Positions 19,801 through 26,112 of a stretch of 64,000 bases of DNA are shown in pieces (positions within the stretch are counted from its first letter, which is position 1; each line of letters starts with the position of its first letter). The notes below the pieces were generated by a model that was given only the letters and a program-made list of their open reading frames with translations, ran no database searches and was not told the DNA's origin. Where the stretch lies: NCBI GenBank assembly GCA_036156195.1, contig JAYZUZ010000018.1, forward strand, positions 231,108 to 295,107. Direction: 5' to 3'. Source of the stretch: Abyssibacter sp036156195. GTDB taxonomy: Bacteria > Pseudomonadota > Gammaproteobacteria > Nevskiales > OUC007. Position numbers and translations under genes: made by a program.

Positions 19801-21181
19801 AGTCCAGCGCCACGGTGGCGTCCACCGCCAGCGCAGCCTCGCCCCGCGTGTCCGTCATGTTGGAGATGAAATCCGCCACGCCCTCGCCCAGCGTGCTCTC
19901 CAGCGCGCCCCCGAGCAGCGACACCAAGTCCACCGACAAAGGCACACTCAGGCTCTCGCTGATAAAGCTGAGATCCAGATCAACCGCCAGAATCGAGGTC
20001 TGGGCATCGAATGCGAGCCCGACCGCGGTGTCGCCGAACACGCTGCCCAGAGCGGCCTCCAGGCTTTGCAGCGTCACCTGCTCGCCGGCATCCAGCTGAT
20101 CCAGTGCACTGACGAACCCGCTGCTGAAATCCAGCAGATCCAGCAGGTTGAATCCGAGAATCGGCAGGTCAGTGGCCAGAAACCCCAGGTCTTCCGCGAG
20201 GTGATCGGTCACCGCCTCCAGCACGTCGGCCATGGCCACCAGGACGTCGATGACCTCGCTGGCGTCGAAGCCGTCCAGCAAGGCATGGTCGAGATCGCCG
20301 GCCCCATCGGTTGCCTCGGCTGTCGTCGCATCCAGCTCCGAGTCCACCGTGAAGGTGTCGGCGACCAGGGGCGCGTCGGACCATTCGATGGGCGCGGTCG
20401 ATGCGCCCGTCGCCGTCTCGAGCGCGCCGAACGAATCGGCGACAGGCGCCAGCGTCAACTGCGCCGCTGCCGGCTTGTCGCTTGAGGCCTGCTCCGACGG
20501 CGATGCATTGCTGAGCTGGGCGCCGGTCAACCCATCTGACACCGGTGCCAGCGTGAGCGACACAGGCTTGCCCGGCGAGCCGGGGGGCTGCGTCGCCTCG
20601 CTTTCCGGGGCAGCCGCGATGTCATCGGTCGATTGAGACCCCTGATCGGCGGTCAGCACGTCGACCACCGGATCCAACGCCCCCAGGGAGATCGGCTCGG
20701 AGGTGACCGGTGCGGAATGCCCGGTGGTTCCCGGCTTCTCGTCTCCGCCCAGAGCGGCCATCAGCTCCAGCGCAATGGCGTCATTGTTGCGGAACGCCGT
20801 GTCTTGCAACTGCTGCAAGACAAAAGCATCCAGTTCAGATTCGAACACCACCGTGGCGGCTTCGAACGACGCCAGCCATTGGCCGGCTTGTCCCATTTCA
20901 GCCGAGTCCGCCAGGAATGCATTCATTGACTCCGTGGCCTGCGCGTCCGTCAGGCGAGCCGACTGCGTGGCATCCGTGGCTGTGAGCTCGTCCGATTGTG
21001 ACCATGCCCAGTCGAACGCCTGGTCCTCTGTTTCCGGGTCGGGCGCATCGGGAATGACGTGGTCGAAGCCCAGCCCCCCCGACCCCAGATCGATGACCGC
21101 ATCCAGCAGAATGCGGGGCTCCATCGCCACCAGTCCATCTTCTGCTGCAGCCGTGGCTGCGCCGGCCTTCGTCACGCTCAT
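13823..21181 (-). CDS. 2452-aa LEPR-XLL domain giant exported protein with RTX-like C-terminal half
   Basis: The N-terminus has no classical signal peptide but carries MEPRILLDA at residues 20-28, a near-perfect LEPR-x-LL motif found at the start of very large secreted repeat proteins. Residues 60-310 are acidic and Ser/Thr/Ala-rich. Residues about 310-1450 hold repeated amphipathic beta modules of the type ...LDLSFGLDLSGLL... and SVEFSAGVPDLNILLG. Residues about 1480-2280 contain many calcium-binding, RTX-like turns (GGSGVDHLYG, GGMGDDRVHGGTGDD, GGAGNDIIIGG). The C-terminal 120 residues are helical with no typical T1SS terminal signal that I can recognise. Strongly acidic composition fits a calcium-folded surface or released protein. 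It is the third gene of the export operon and surely its cargo. An AGAGGGGG tract lies before the ATG. No frame breaks seen. Confidence 0.87.
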   Translation of the reverse strand: MSVTKAGAATAAAEDGLVAMEPRILLDAVIDLGSGGLGFDHVIPDAPDPETEDQAFDWAWSQSDELTATDATQSARLTDAQATESMNAFLADSAEMGQAGQWLASFEAATVVFESELDAFVLQQLQDTAFRNNDAIALELMAALGGDEKPGTTGHSAPVTSEPISLGALDPVVDVLTADQGSQSTDDIAAAPESEATQPPGSPGKPVSLTLAPVSDGLTGAQLSNASPSEQASSDKPAAAQLTLAPVADSFGALETATGASTAPIEWSDAPLVADTFTVDSELDATTAEATDGAGDLDHALLDGFDASEVIDVLVAMADVLEAVTDHLAEDLGFLATDLPILGFNLLDLLDFSSGFVSALDQLDAGEQVTLQSLEAALGSVFGDTAVGLAFDAQTSILAVDLDLSFISESLSVPLSVDLVSLLGGALESTLGEGVADFISNMTDTRGEAALAVDATVALDLSFGLDLSGLLAPEPAPATEEALLVSSAVAAGGAAAAGGRTNGSSMEAVSGEDSAAEEAESPIRAFIDTEQTSLSVEFSAGVPDLNILLGLGPLEAAVVDGHALIGAGDGSGAPARIAVSFGDMDGDAFSGQLDLDALLTGEGAVISELTDLLQMEASVGIDAAIPLADSLGLFDAAEHGLFVAAELIATDGAQSLAGLASADLSDIFGGVLVDLAQGQGLGEDSLSFNLPDLSEFFSDFNLLEVLNNPRTILDGVDSLLGSVEAAISGFLGDLSLPIVGGNLASAVTIFDDIRAAILDPAIALATMPDADGNLPTTVDLLTGFMNDQFNSLLGTQDVEYIQAFLDTSGGTADSFIYGAFSFSGELFNEALDIGFDFGIPGFEIELEEGSAINLAASFDAYIGFGIDSQGFFLLNDTDQEELSVTFSVDANTFQGSFTLAEVLGLSAVAVPSQDQLAEGELVLPPDFENGEEGVVQLVAAMEVDLFGSAGTVEERDFGGIEIIRAAGTVNESVVGFENTVRVHEIIVSELVDIDFSAEVDVNLQLGAQILNPLTGDSVQLGGVSILPEIVTELIFQATFDTGAEDLFVIDALEFSDVRINLDDLYETLVAPVIDPIIDYLEPLAGLLELINVPPISFAIDALGAAFPIIRTPLTVAGIAADIGQLAIEFAADGGNFVFGDFDLLPSGEALAEGSVTTSSLGLSDGILTSRSENTFGEFGEANGGVLLTIPLLADPSNALALLLGNFEEVALVDVQFSLIDAAIDWDPGPQVAELISDLLPLGLGSLAGDLIEVVADSPSVFSLLGFFGFNVGYDLQGVSGFLESFNPVRLLDGLFINSGDGSLLDLAFSGDYVIPAFGTPLAGIFGGIEGELALSAGLNDPNNDGRLRIPEILALAEYVLESSPDLLDFLEAAFIGDLLIDIDAVYEATLGLLTASGPIFSVPTIDEAFGGVDLPERFATFAGDGSSGQVNLNVGTSTASALSEISSDGDESIVVNGSQVSYDNNGETRRFALPDNTQSLFIPAGQGNNLIDLSGASGLSTLVATGEGTDTLVLPSDGFHVVFAGDGSDRISIPEGATGTYWIFGGDGADIINASGGNTVIFGADDYQLRDAFLANFASGGFSQSAAEQLINDVMADTGTRSGAALRQGADNTDAMAAFMAGFTVQSQNTAGAAADEITLGSGSHTVFAGGGADRITSTAQAQSLQIFAGAGDDVIRAAADQVLIEGGAGADLIVLGDGTNTVYGYAEALGDSGETADRALNTMARADGDDVILGGSGVDHLYGQRGDNLLMGGMGDDRVHGGTGDDILTGGVFDIIDRSGEHIAAEQLIGGFGTALTVQLAEVDDGADTLITGRGNNLALGGAGADQVTGGASASLLIGDFAQVDVTSSGAIERMRAAAVDSDLQGADNLVGGMGRDILVGGGSADGQSDTLTDLHGSNLLIGDHADVDGIRILDAVTRVDSIASAQGNADRIEAGSGHDILLGGEAADDIRAAGGNNIVLGDSASLHFAGGQWQQLESLATTAGGADSIQTGNGHDIIIAGERGDAVSSAGGDDIITGDLARLDAATHAGAATVATLSSGLSGDDVIDAGAANDVVLGGAGSDQIEVGAGEDLGIGDDARVGFVNRTDAVFFENLAADDGAADRLSSTGIGDSVLMGQGGADQITGSESDDILIGDLSSLEFVPPTGVDASASLVERVQGLADVRSDLGFDDVILGGNGRDLLLGGFGADRLDGQAGQDLLAGDSFIISRDYPTNRAGEPQQEHLFFESRLPFDQGGDDTLIGGAGNDIIIGGLGPDQFFGNTEQDYLAGDSAAIYMVADFAADDSLGVFDADRFLEVVTVNFPGLGAQDVLTISQVNDVTGGALEERERRFGFDPDARDRSGDDGFADSLTELLRDRTAALLDQVTAQASGQSLALLLAELASVDMSGALMTGLAGEALIEQIKAALASDLSALDRYLLDAMLRQLLDATGASQGAAASPAESAVPQAA
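14350..16720 (-). repeat. RTX-like glycine/aspartate nonapeptide-type repeat region
   Basis: Coding region with many short motifs of the form GG.G.D.(I/L), often followed by a block like (L/I)IGD.A.VD and a DILLGG-type turn. Spacing is irregular: groups of two to four turns alternate with 20-50 residue linkers, unlike the uninterrupted arrays of haemolysin. Such turns bind calcium in parallel beta-rolls. Boundaries approximate. Confidence 0.75.
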
Positions 21182-21227
21182 GCCCCGCCCCCTCTACGCC
21201 CGGCCTGCCATCCTCGACCCACCCCAC

Positions 21228-22115
21228 TCATCGGGAAAAGCGACCGGCCAAGGCCTCATCCGAGACCGCATGCGCCACAGGCTCGGCGATGGCATCACGC
21301 GCGATCATGCGGCATCGCATCCCCGGGAAAACATCCGGCCCACTGAGTTCGTAGTACACCCGCATGGTGTCCGAAGAGGTGTCGGCCACGGGGGAGATGT
21401 AGTCGAAGCTGGGCTCAACAATGGCGGGATGACGCGAACCGGCGAGCACCACGTACTGTTGCGGCTGACGACGCAGCTGTTCGACCATCGCGACCGGCGC
21501 ATACACCTCAACACGCATGGGCTCGACGACAATGAGCTCGGCCACCGGCGCACCCTCGACCGCCTCTCCCGCATGGAGTAGCGCCTCGCTGATCATGCCT
21601 GCGGCCGGCGCACGAATTTCGCTTTTCTGTACGACCAGCGACATGCGACTGGCCTCGGACTCGGCCAGTTGCAGGGATTCCCGCTCTCGCTTGAGTTCCT
21701 GACGGGCGATCCGCAACTCCGCCTCGGCCTGTTCATACTCGACAGGCGAAATCACGCCCTGCTGAAACGCGTTGGTGGCACGCTGGAACTTGGTGTCCGC
21801 TGCCTCCACCCGGGCCACCGCCGCCTCCAGCGCCCCGCGTGCACGCGCCTTGACGCGGGCCGAATCCAGATCAGCCGATGCAATATCGGCATCGATTCGC
21901 GCAATCAGCTCGCCCTGCTCGACATACTGGCCCGGCTTGACCAGCACCTCGGCGAGCACGCCGTCTATGGGCGACGCCAGCTGGATGGTTTTGGACGGAT
22001 GGATGGCGCAATCCATGCCTTGACCCGCCGGTTCTGAACCCTGCGCGGAGCCGGTCACGGCGCCCCATGCGAGCAGCAGCCCACCGATACCTGTCCACCT
22101 GCCTGCTCTCGTCAT
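21228..22115 (-). CDS. Periplasmic adaptor (HlyD/RND membrane-fusion type)
   Basis: 295 aa. An N-terminal export signal is present (WTGIGGLLLAWGAVTGSAQG), so this is a fully periplasmic adaptor. The lipoyl halves are visible as IQLASPIDGVLAEVLVKPGQ.V..G and VVQKSEIRAPAAGMISEAL, flanking a helical hairpin of about 100 residues rich in Ala/Glu (ARGALEAAVARVEAAD); a beta-barrel domain completes it. It begins two bases after the tolC stop, implying coupled translation, and is followed 46 bases later by the LEPR-XLL gene. It is therefore likely to dock the operon's TolC. It is one of three adaptor-type proteins in the operon. Confidence 0.85.
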   Translation of the reverse strand: MTRAGRWTGIGGLLLAWGAVTGSAQGSEPAGQGMDCAIHPSKTIQLASPIDGVLAEVLVKPGQYVEQGELIARIDADIASADLDSARVKARARGALEAAVARVEAADTKFQRATNAFQQGVISPVEYEQAEAELRIARQELKRERESLQLAESEASRMSLVVQKSEIRAPAAGMISEALLHAGEAVEGAPVAELIVVEPMRVEVYAPVAMVEQLRRQPQQYVVLAGSRHPAIVEPSFDYISPVADTSSDTMRVYYELSGPDVFPGMRCRMIARDAIAEPVAHAVSDEALAGRFSR

Positions 22116-22117
22116 GG

Positions 22118-23608
22118 CTAGAACATCACCTCAATGGGCTCTCCGATGAGATAGGCCAGCCGGACCCAGGTGCTGAGAAACGCATAGCGAGCCTGCTCTG
22201 CGCGGGCCTTGGCCAGCTCCAGCTGCAGCGAATGCCGCAGCACCAGCATCTCAGTTCCGAAGCCGGTTCCGGCTGCTTTCTCGGCGCGCTCGACCAACGC
22301 CTCGCTGGCTTGGATCACGGCGTCAGCCTGGGTGAGCACGGCATGCTCCGCGGCCAACCTGGGCATTAGCGTGGCCACCTCAACCTCGATCTCGCGGAGC
22401 AGGTTGGCCTCACGCAGCACGGCCTGGTGATACTGGCTTCGGGCCTCCCGACTCGTGTAGCCGCGGCCACTTGCATTGAGCAGTGGAATCGAAAGCCGCA
22501 GTCCGATCGTATTGTCGAACGTCTCCGAGCCACCTCCGAAACGGCTGGCCTCACGATCCTCGTACTCACCACGGAAGAAACCATCCAGCGTAGGCACCCG
22601 TTCGCTGGCGCGTTGCTGTTTAAAGCTGCGCAATGCGCCCAGTGTCTCCAGGCGCTGCAGATTGACCCGGGGATTGTCGGTCAGTGCTTGCCGGATCAGC
22701 GATTGGACCGAGCCGCTATCGACCAGGCGATGCACCTCTTCACTGACCTGCACCGGGACCAGCTGGTCGATGGGGTGGCCGGCCATTCGGCTCAATTCGA
22801 CCAGCGCCATCGAGTACTGGGAGGACAGGCTGATCTGTTCGGACTGGGCCGCACCGATTTCCAGGGCGATGAGGTCGCTGGCGTCTCCGGTCGCAAAACC
22901 GGTGTTCTCCAGCTTCTGTTCGTTCTGCTCCTGCTCACCCAGCAGCTGCAGTCGCTGCCCGACGCCATCAAGCTGTGCTTTCTTCTCCAAGGCACGCAGG
23001 TACGCCGTCACCAGCGTGTAAACCACCTCATGTGACTCGGCCACCAGTGCTGCGCGAGACGCCGCGCGCTCGCCTTCTGCCATCTTTAGCCCGCGAATTC
23101 GGGCCAGGTCGAAAATGGGTTGCACCAACTCCAGCTGCGCGACCAGCGTCTTGAAGGTTGCGTCACCCTCCTGAAACACCTGGTTGTCGGTGTTGATCAC
23201 CGACTGATCCACCTGCGCAAACTCGGTGGATGCGGTGATACGTGGCAGGTAGCTCCAGACCGCATTTTTCTTGGCGTAGTCCGCCTCGACCACCTGCTCC
23301 CGTGCGGCGGCCAGCGAGACGTCACGCTTGAGGGCCAGCGCGATGGCACGCTGAATGGACACGCCGGACGTGATCGGAGACCAGGCCTGGTAGGTGCCCA
23401 GCAAATGCAGATAGGGCTCGGAGCGGATCAGCTGCTCGTCAGCGTCCTGCAATTGGCGCTCGACGATCGCGGGCCCGTCGGGGTCGGCGTCCACAGCTGA
23501 TGATGCGATGTCACCGCCTGCCCCCGTCTGCTCCGCGGCCGACACGTCGTCGACAGATAACGAAAACAGGAGCATTCCGCAGATCAAGCAAGCCTTTCCC
23601 CAGGGCAT
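22118..23608 (-). CDS. TolC-family outer-membrane efflux/export channel
   Basis: 496 aa. Signal peptide at the start (ACLICGMLLFSLSVDDVSA). Two long homologous helical halves typical of TolC are seen: SIQRAIALALKRDVSLAAAR in the first and IRQALTDNPRVNLQ in the second, with LRLSIPLLNASGRGY as the conserved strand before the second hairpin. It is the first gene of the operon encoding two further adaptors, the M50 fusion and the LEPR-XLL giant, so it probably forms their outer-membrane exit duct. AAAGGA lies about ten bases before the ATG. A TTGACC hexamer on the minus strand (23673-23678) lies 65-70 bases upstream, but I see no matching -10. Confidence 0.87.
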   Translation of the reverse strand: MPWGKACLICGMLLFSLSVDDVSAAEQTGAGGDIASSAVDADPDGPAIVERQLQDADEQLIRSEPYLHLLGTYQAWSPITSGVSIQRAIALALKRDVSLAAAREQVVEADYAKKNAVWSYLPRITASTEFAQVDQSVINTDNQVFQEGDATFKTLVAQLELVQPIFDLARIRGLKMAEGERAASRAALVAESHEVVYTLVTAYLRALEKKAQLDGVGQRLQLLGEQEQNEQKLENTGFATGDASDLIALEIGAAQSEQISLSSQYSMALVELSRMAGHPIDQLVPVQVSEEVHRLVDSGSVQSLIRQALTDNPRVNLQRLETLGALRSFKQQRASERVPTLDGFFRGEYEDREASRFGGGSETFDNTIGLRLSIPLLNASGRGYTSREARSQYHQAVLREANLLREIEVEVATLMPRLAAEHAVLTQADAVIQASEALVERAEKAAGTGFGTEMLVLRHSLQLELAKARAEQARYAFLSTWVRLAYLIGEPIEVMF

Positions 23609-23737
23609 CGCTGACGATCCTTTGCATTTGTAGGTGACGCCAAGGACGCTACTCCAGTGAATGTTAAAGCGAGGTCAAGTGCGCCGAGATATTGACTCGG
23701 GGCTTGCGGGATCGACGCCGCCCCTATCGATTGACAG

Positions 23738-23765
23738 GTGACAGCCTGCGCGCGGGGCTTACACT
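23738..23765 (+). promoter_or_regulatory. Candidate sigma70 promoter of the crotonase gene
   Basis: GTGACA (23738-23743) and TACACT (23760-23765) are separated by 16 bases and lie about 35 bases before the ATG at 23799. A perfect TTGACA sits just upstream at 23731-23736 but would need a 23-base spacer. Confidence 0.42.
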
Positions 23766-23798
23766 GCGAAACCACCTGAATTTAGTTCCGAGCGCATC

Positions 23799-24650
23799 AT
23801 GGCACCCACCCCGAACACCCCTCAGGACACCTGCTTCACCTATGCCGTCACCGACCACGTGGCGCATATCCAACTGAGTCGCCCCGAGCGTCGCAACGCC
23901 ATGACCACGGCCTTCTGGGACGAGCTACCGGCACTGATCGAGCAGATCGAGTCGGATGGCAGCGTCCGGGTCATCGTGCTCTCATCGACCGGCCCGCATT
24001 TCTGTGCCGGTATCGACTTGGCCGTGTTCCAGCAGATCCAGTCGGACAGCGAGCAAGGCGGTGCCTTCGCGCTCTACGAAAAGATCCGGCTGATGCAGAA
24101 AAGTCTCAGCGCCCTGGAGCAGTGCAGGCTTCCTGTGCTCGCCGCAATCCAGGGCGGTGCTATCGGCGGCGCGGTGGATCTGGTGACCGCGTGCGACCTG
24201 CGTTACTGCACCACGGATGCCTTTTTCTCCATTGAGGAGATCAATGTAGGCATGACGGCGGATGTCGGGACGTTTCCACGCATTTTGAAACTGCTGCCAG
24301 AAGCCGTGGTCCGCGAACTGGCTTATACCGGCACGCGATTGGGTGCCGAACGTGCCGAGCGCCTGGGCTTTGTCAACGCGGTGCTGCCCGACCACGACGC
24401 GGTGGTCGCACACACGCTGGACGTGGCCGCCGAAATTGCCCGCAAGGCACCGCTGGCCATCGTCGGAAGCAAAAAGGCGATCACCTGGGGCCGAGACCAT
24501 TCAACGGACGACGGACTGCAGCAGATTGCGCTGTGGAATGCCGGCTCGCTGAGCTGGCGAGACATTCAGGAAGCCATCTCTGCTCGCACGGAAAAGCGTC
24601 CTGCCGAATTCTCGGACCTGCCGGGCAAGCAGAACAGATTGGGGGTTTAG
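23799..24650 (+). CDS. Crotonase-family protein, dienoyl-CoA isomerase (ECH1) type
   Basis: 283 aa. A crotonase fold is clear from FCAGIDL (oxyanion-hole loop, 68-74) and GGAIGGAVDLVTACDLRYC (119-137). Within this family, delta3,5-delta2,4-dienoyl-CoA isomerases carry three acidic residues; they align here with D127, E147 (in EEINVG) and D155 (in ADVGT), the spacing known from mammalian ECH1 (D176, E196, D204). The enzyme would shift double bonds of odd-position unsaturated acyl-CoAs during beta-oxidation. Typical hydratases have a different glutamate pair, so isomerase is the better call. It is followed by the StyC-like and MddA-like genes on the same strand. Confidence 0.82.
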   Translation: MAPTPNTPQDTCFTYAVTDHVAHIQLSRPERRNAMTTAFWDELPALIEQIESDGSVRVIVLSSTGPHFCAGIDLAVFQQIQSDSEQGGAFALYEKIRLMQKSLSALEQCRLPVLAAIQGGAIGGAVDLVTACDLRYCTTDAFFSIEEINVGMTADVGTFPRILKLLPEAVVRELAYTGTRLGAERAERLGFVNAVLPDHDAVVAHTLDVAAEIARKAPLAIVGSKKAITWGRDHSTDDGLQQIALWNAGSLSWRDIQEAISARTEKRPAEFSDLPGKQNRLGV

Positions 24651-24704
24651 TCCGATGCCCCGCTTCTCACAATGAGCACAAACCCAGTGGGTGGAGCAGT
24701 GACC

Positions 24705-25175
24705 ATGGATACACGTGTCCAACAAATGATCGGCCATGGGGCCATCGTGATGTTAATCGGCCTGATTGCAGGGTTCGGGCTGGTGATGAGTCTGATTGGG
24801 GGCTTCGAGGTCTTCCCCGGCACGATCTTGCGCTTCGAGATTCCCGGAGAGTCCGATGCCTGGGCCCGCGCGCATCTCGGCGGGCTGACCAACGGCATGC
24901 TGGTCATTCTGTTTGCGCTCTTCATCCACGCCGCACAGCTACCCGACCGCCAGGCCGGTCAACTGCGCTGGATGCTGGTGGCGACCGGCTACGGCAACAC
25001 GGCGTTTTACTGGGGCGGCCTGTTGTCACCGAACCGGGCTTTGACCTTGGGGGATAACCGCCTGGGCGAGAGCAATCTCTTCAGTGTTCTGGGCTTGGTC
25101 CCGGCCCTCGTTGTGGCCTTCGTATTGATTGCAGCGACGGTCATCGTCATTCGCTGGGCGTTTGTCCGCAGGTGA
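24705..25175 (+). CDS. Styrene-oxide-isomerase-like (StyC family) membrane protein
   Basis: 156 aa from the ATG at 24705, which has GGTGGAG upstream; an ATG 33 bases earlier has none. Four hydrophobic helices are visible. The sequence strongly resembles StyC: GHG near residue 10, GGFEVFPG, a WARAH..G...NGM block, then PNRALTLG and FS.LGL.PA. Counting from this start, H57, N63, N98 and Y102 fall one residue from the positions I recall for the haem-ligand histidine and the active-site Asn/Tyr of StyC (H58, N64, N99, Y103). StyC isomerises styrene oxide to phenylacetaldehyde in the inner membrane. No styAB or styD gene is beside it, so the physiological substrate is open. Identification is from memory of the family, not a search. 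Confidence 0.72.
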   Translation: MDTRVQQMIGHGAIVMLIGLIAGFGLVMSLIGGFEVFPGTILRFEIPGESDAWARAHLGGLTNGMLVILFALFIHAAQLPDRQAGQLRWMLVATGYGNTAFYWGGLLSPNRALTLGDNRLGESNLFSVLGLVPALVVAFVLIAATVIVIRWAFVRR

Positions 25176-25288
25176 TGCTTTTGCGCTGGAGTCATGGCCT
25201 GGTCAGCGCAACCGCCCGCCGGCCGGCCGCCGATCGCGGAATCTGCCGCCAACCCTGAGCAGGGTTGCGCGTGCCAAGGAGTCGCCCG

Positions 25289-26020
25289 ATGTCTCGCATT
25301 GCTGTGGTTGGCTATGGACTGGCCTGTTACGCGACCTTTATCGTCGCGGTGGCGTATTTGATGGGCTTTGCGACGGGCTGGCTGGTGCCGAAATCTGTGA
25401 ACGATGGCCTCTCCAGACCGTGGGCGATGGCCCTCGCCGTGGACCTGCTGCTCATTGCCTTGTTCGCGGTACAGCACACGATCATGGTCCAACCCAGCTT
25501 CAAGCGATTCATGCATCGCCTGCTGCCTGCGGCCTGCGAACGCGCCACGTTTGTCCTCGCCTCCAGTTTGGTCTTGATCCTGATCTTCCTGCTCTGGTCC
25601 CCCCTGCCTGGCACGCTGTGGTCTGTTGAGCAGCCATGGCTACGGAGACTGATGTGGGCCGGCTGCGCGTTCGGCTGGGGCCTGGCGCTGATCAGCACCT
25701 TTCAGTTCGACCACTTCAGCCTGTTCGGACTACGTCAGGTCTGGGGGCATCTACGGGGCCGGCCGGCAACAGAGGATTCGCCGTTCATGGTGCCGTGGCT
25801 CTACCAATGGGTGCGGCACCCGATGATGACCGGATTTCTGATCGCGTTCTGGGTCATGCCGGACATGAGCACCAGCCAGGCCGTGCTGGCGGCCGGCTTC
25901 ACGGTCTATATCGGTTTGGGCACACAGCACGAGGAGCGTGGCCTGTACCGTGAATTTGGTGACAGTTACCGCGCGTACGCCGCCAGGACGCCGCGATTCT
26001 TCCCCAGAATCCTGCGCTAG
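25289..26020 (+). CDS. MddA-like methanethiol S-methyltransferase / NnrU-ICMT family membrane protein
   Basis: 243 aa starting at an ATG with AAGGAG eight bases before it. Five or so membrane spans are predicted. Features shared with the MddA group are GWLVPKS near the start, ALAVDLLLIALFAVQH, FKRFMHR.LP....R.TFVL, then a C-terminal cofactor region with YQWVRHPMMTGFLIAFW and GTQHEERGLYREFG. The RHP..TG and E.R.L pattern is that of isoprenylcysteine-methyltransferase-like enzymes using S-adenosylmethionine. MddA converts methanethiol to dimethyl sulfide; related NnrU proteins have other roles, so the substrate is moderately certain only. It follows the StyC-like gene by 113 bases. Confidence 0.7.
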   Translation: MSRIAVVGYGLACYATFIVAVAYLMGFATGWLVPKSVNDGLSRPWAMALAVDLLLIALFAVQHTIMVQPSFKRFMHRLLPAACERATFVLASSLVLILIFLLWSPLPGTLWSVEQPWLRRLMWAGCAFGWGLALISTFQFDHFSLFGLRQVWGHLRGRPATEDSPFMVPWLYQWVRHPMMTGFLIAFWVMPDMSTSQAVLAAGFTVYIGLGTQHEERGLYREFGDSYRAYAARTPRFFPRILR

Positions 26021-26112
26021 GGAAACATCAGGCGGCGCCATTCGCCCCGTGACGAGAGGCGCTGTCCGCTTCGAATCCCACAGCCCGCTCGACCGGGCAC
26101 GGGCACGGCGGC

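Noticed and set aside
23641..23700. MerR-type promoter for the tolC operon (TTGACC with long spacer)
   Set aside because: A -35-like TTGACC exists at 23673-23678 on the minus strand, but no -10 at 19-20 bases and no clear dyad in the spacer.
8319..26112. A linked ABC transporter for the LEPR-XLL protein
   Set aside because: Searched all frames for LSGGQ/Walker A pairs of the ABC type; only the MinD-like deviant Walker A was found.
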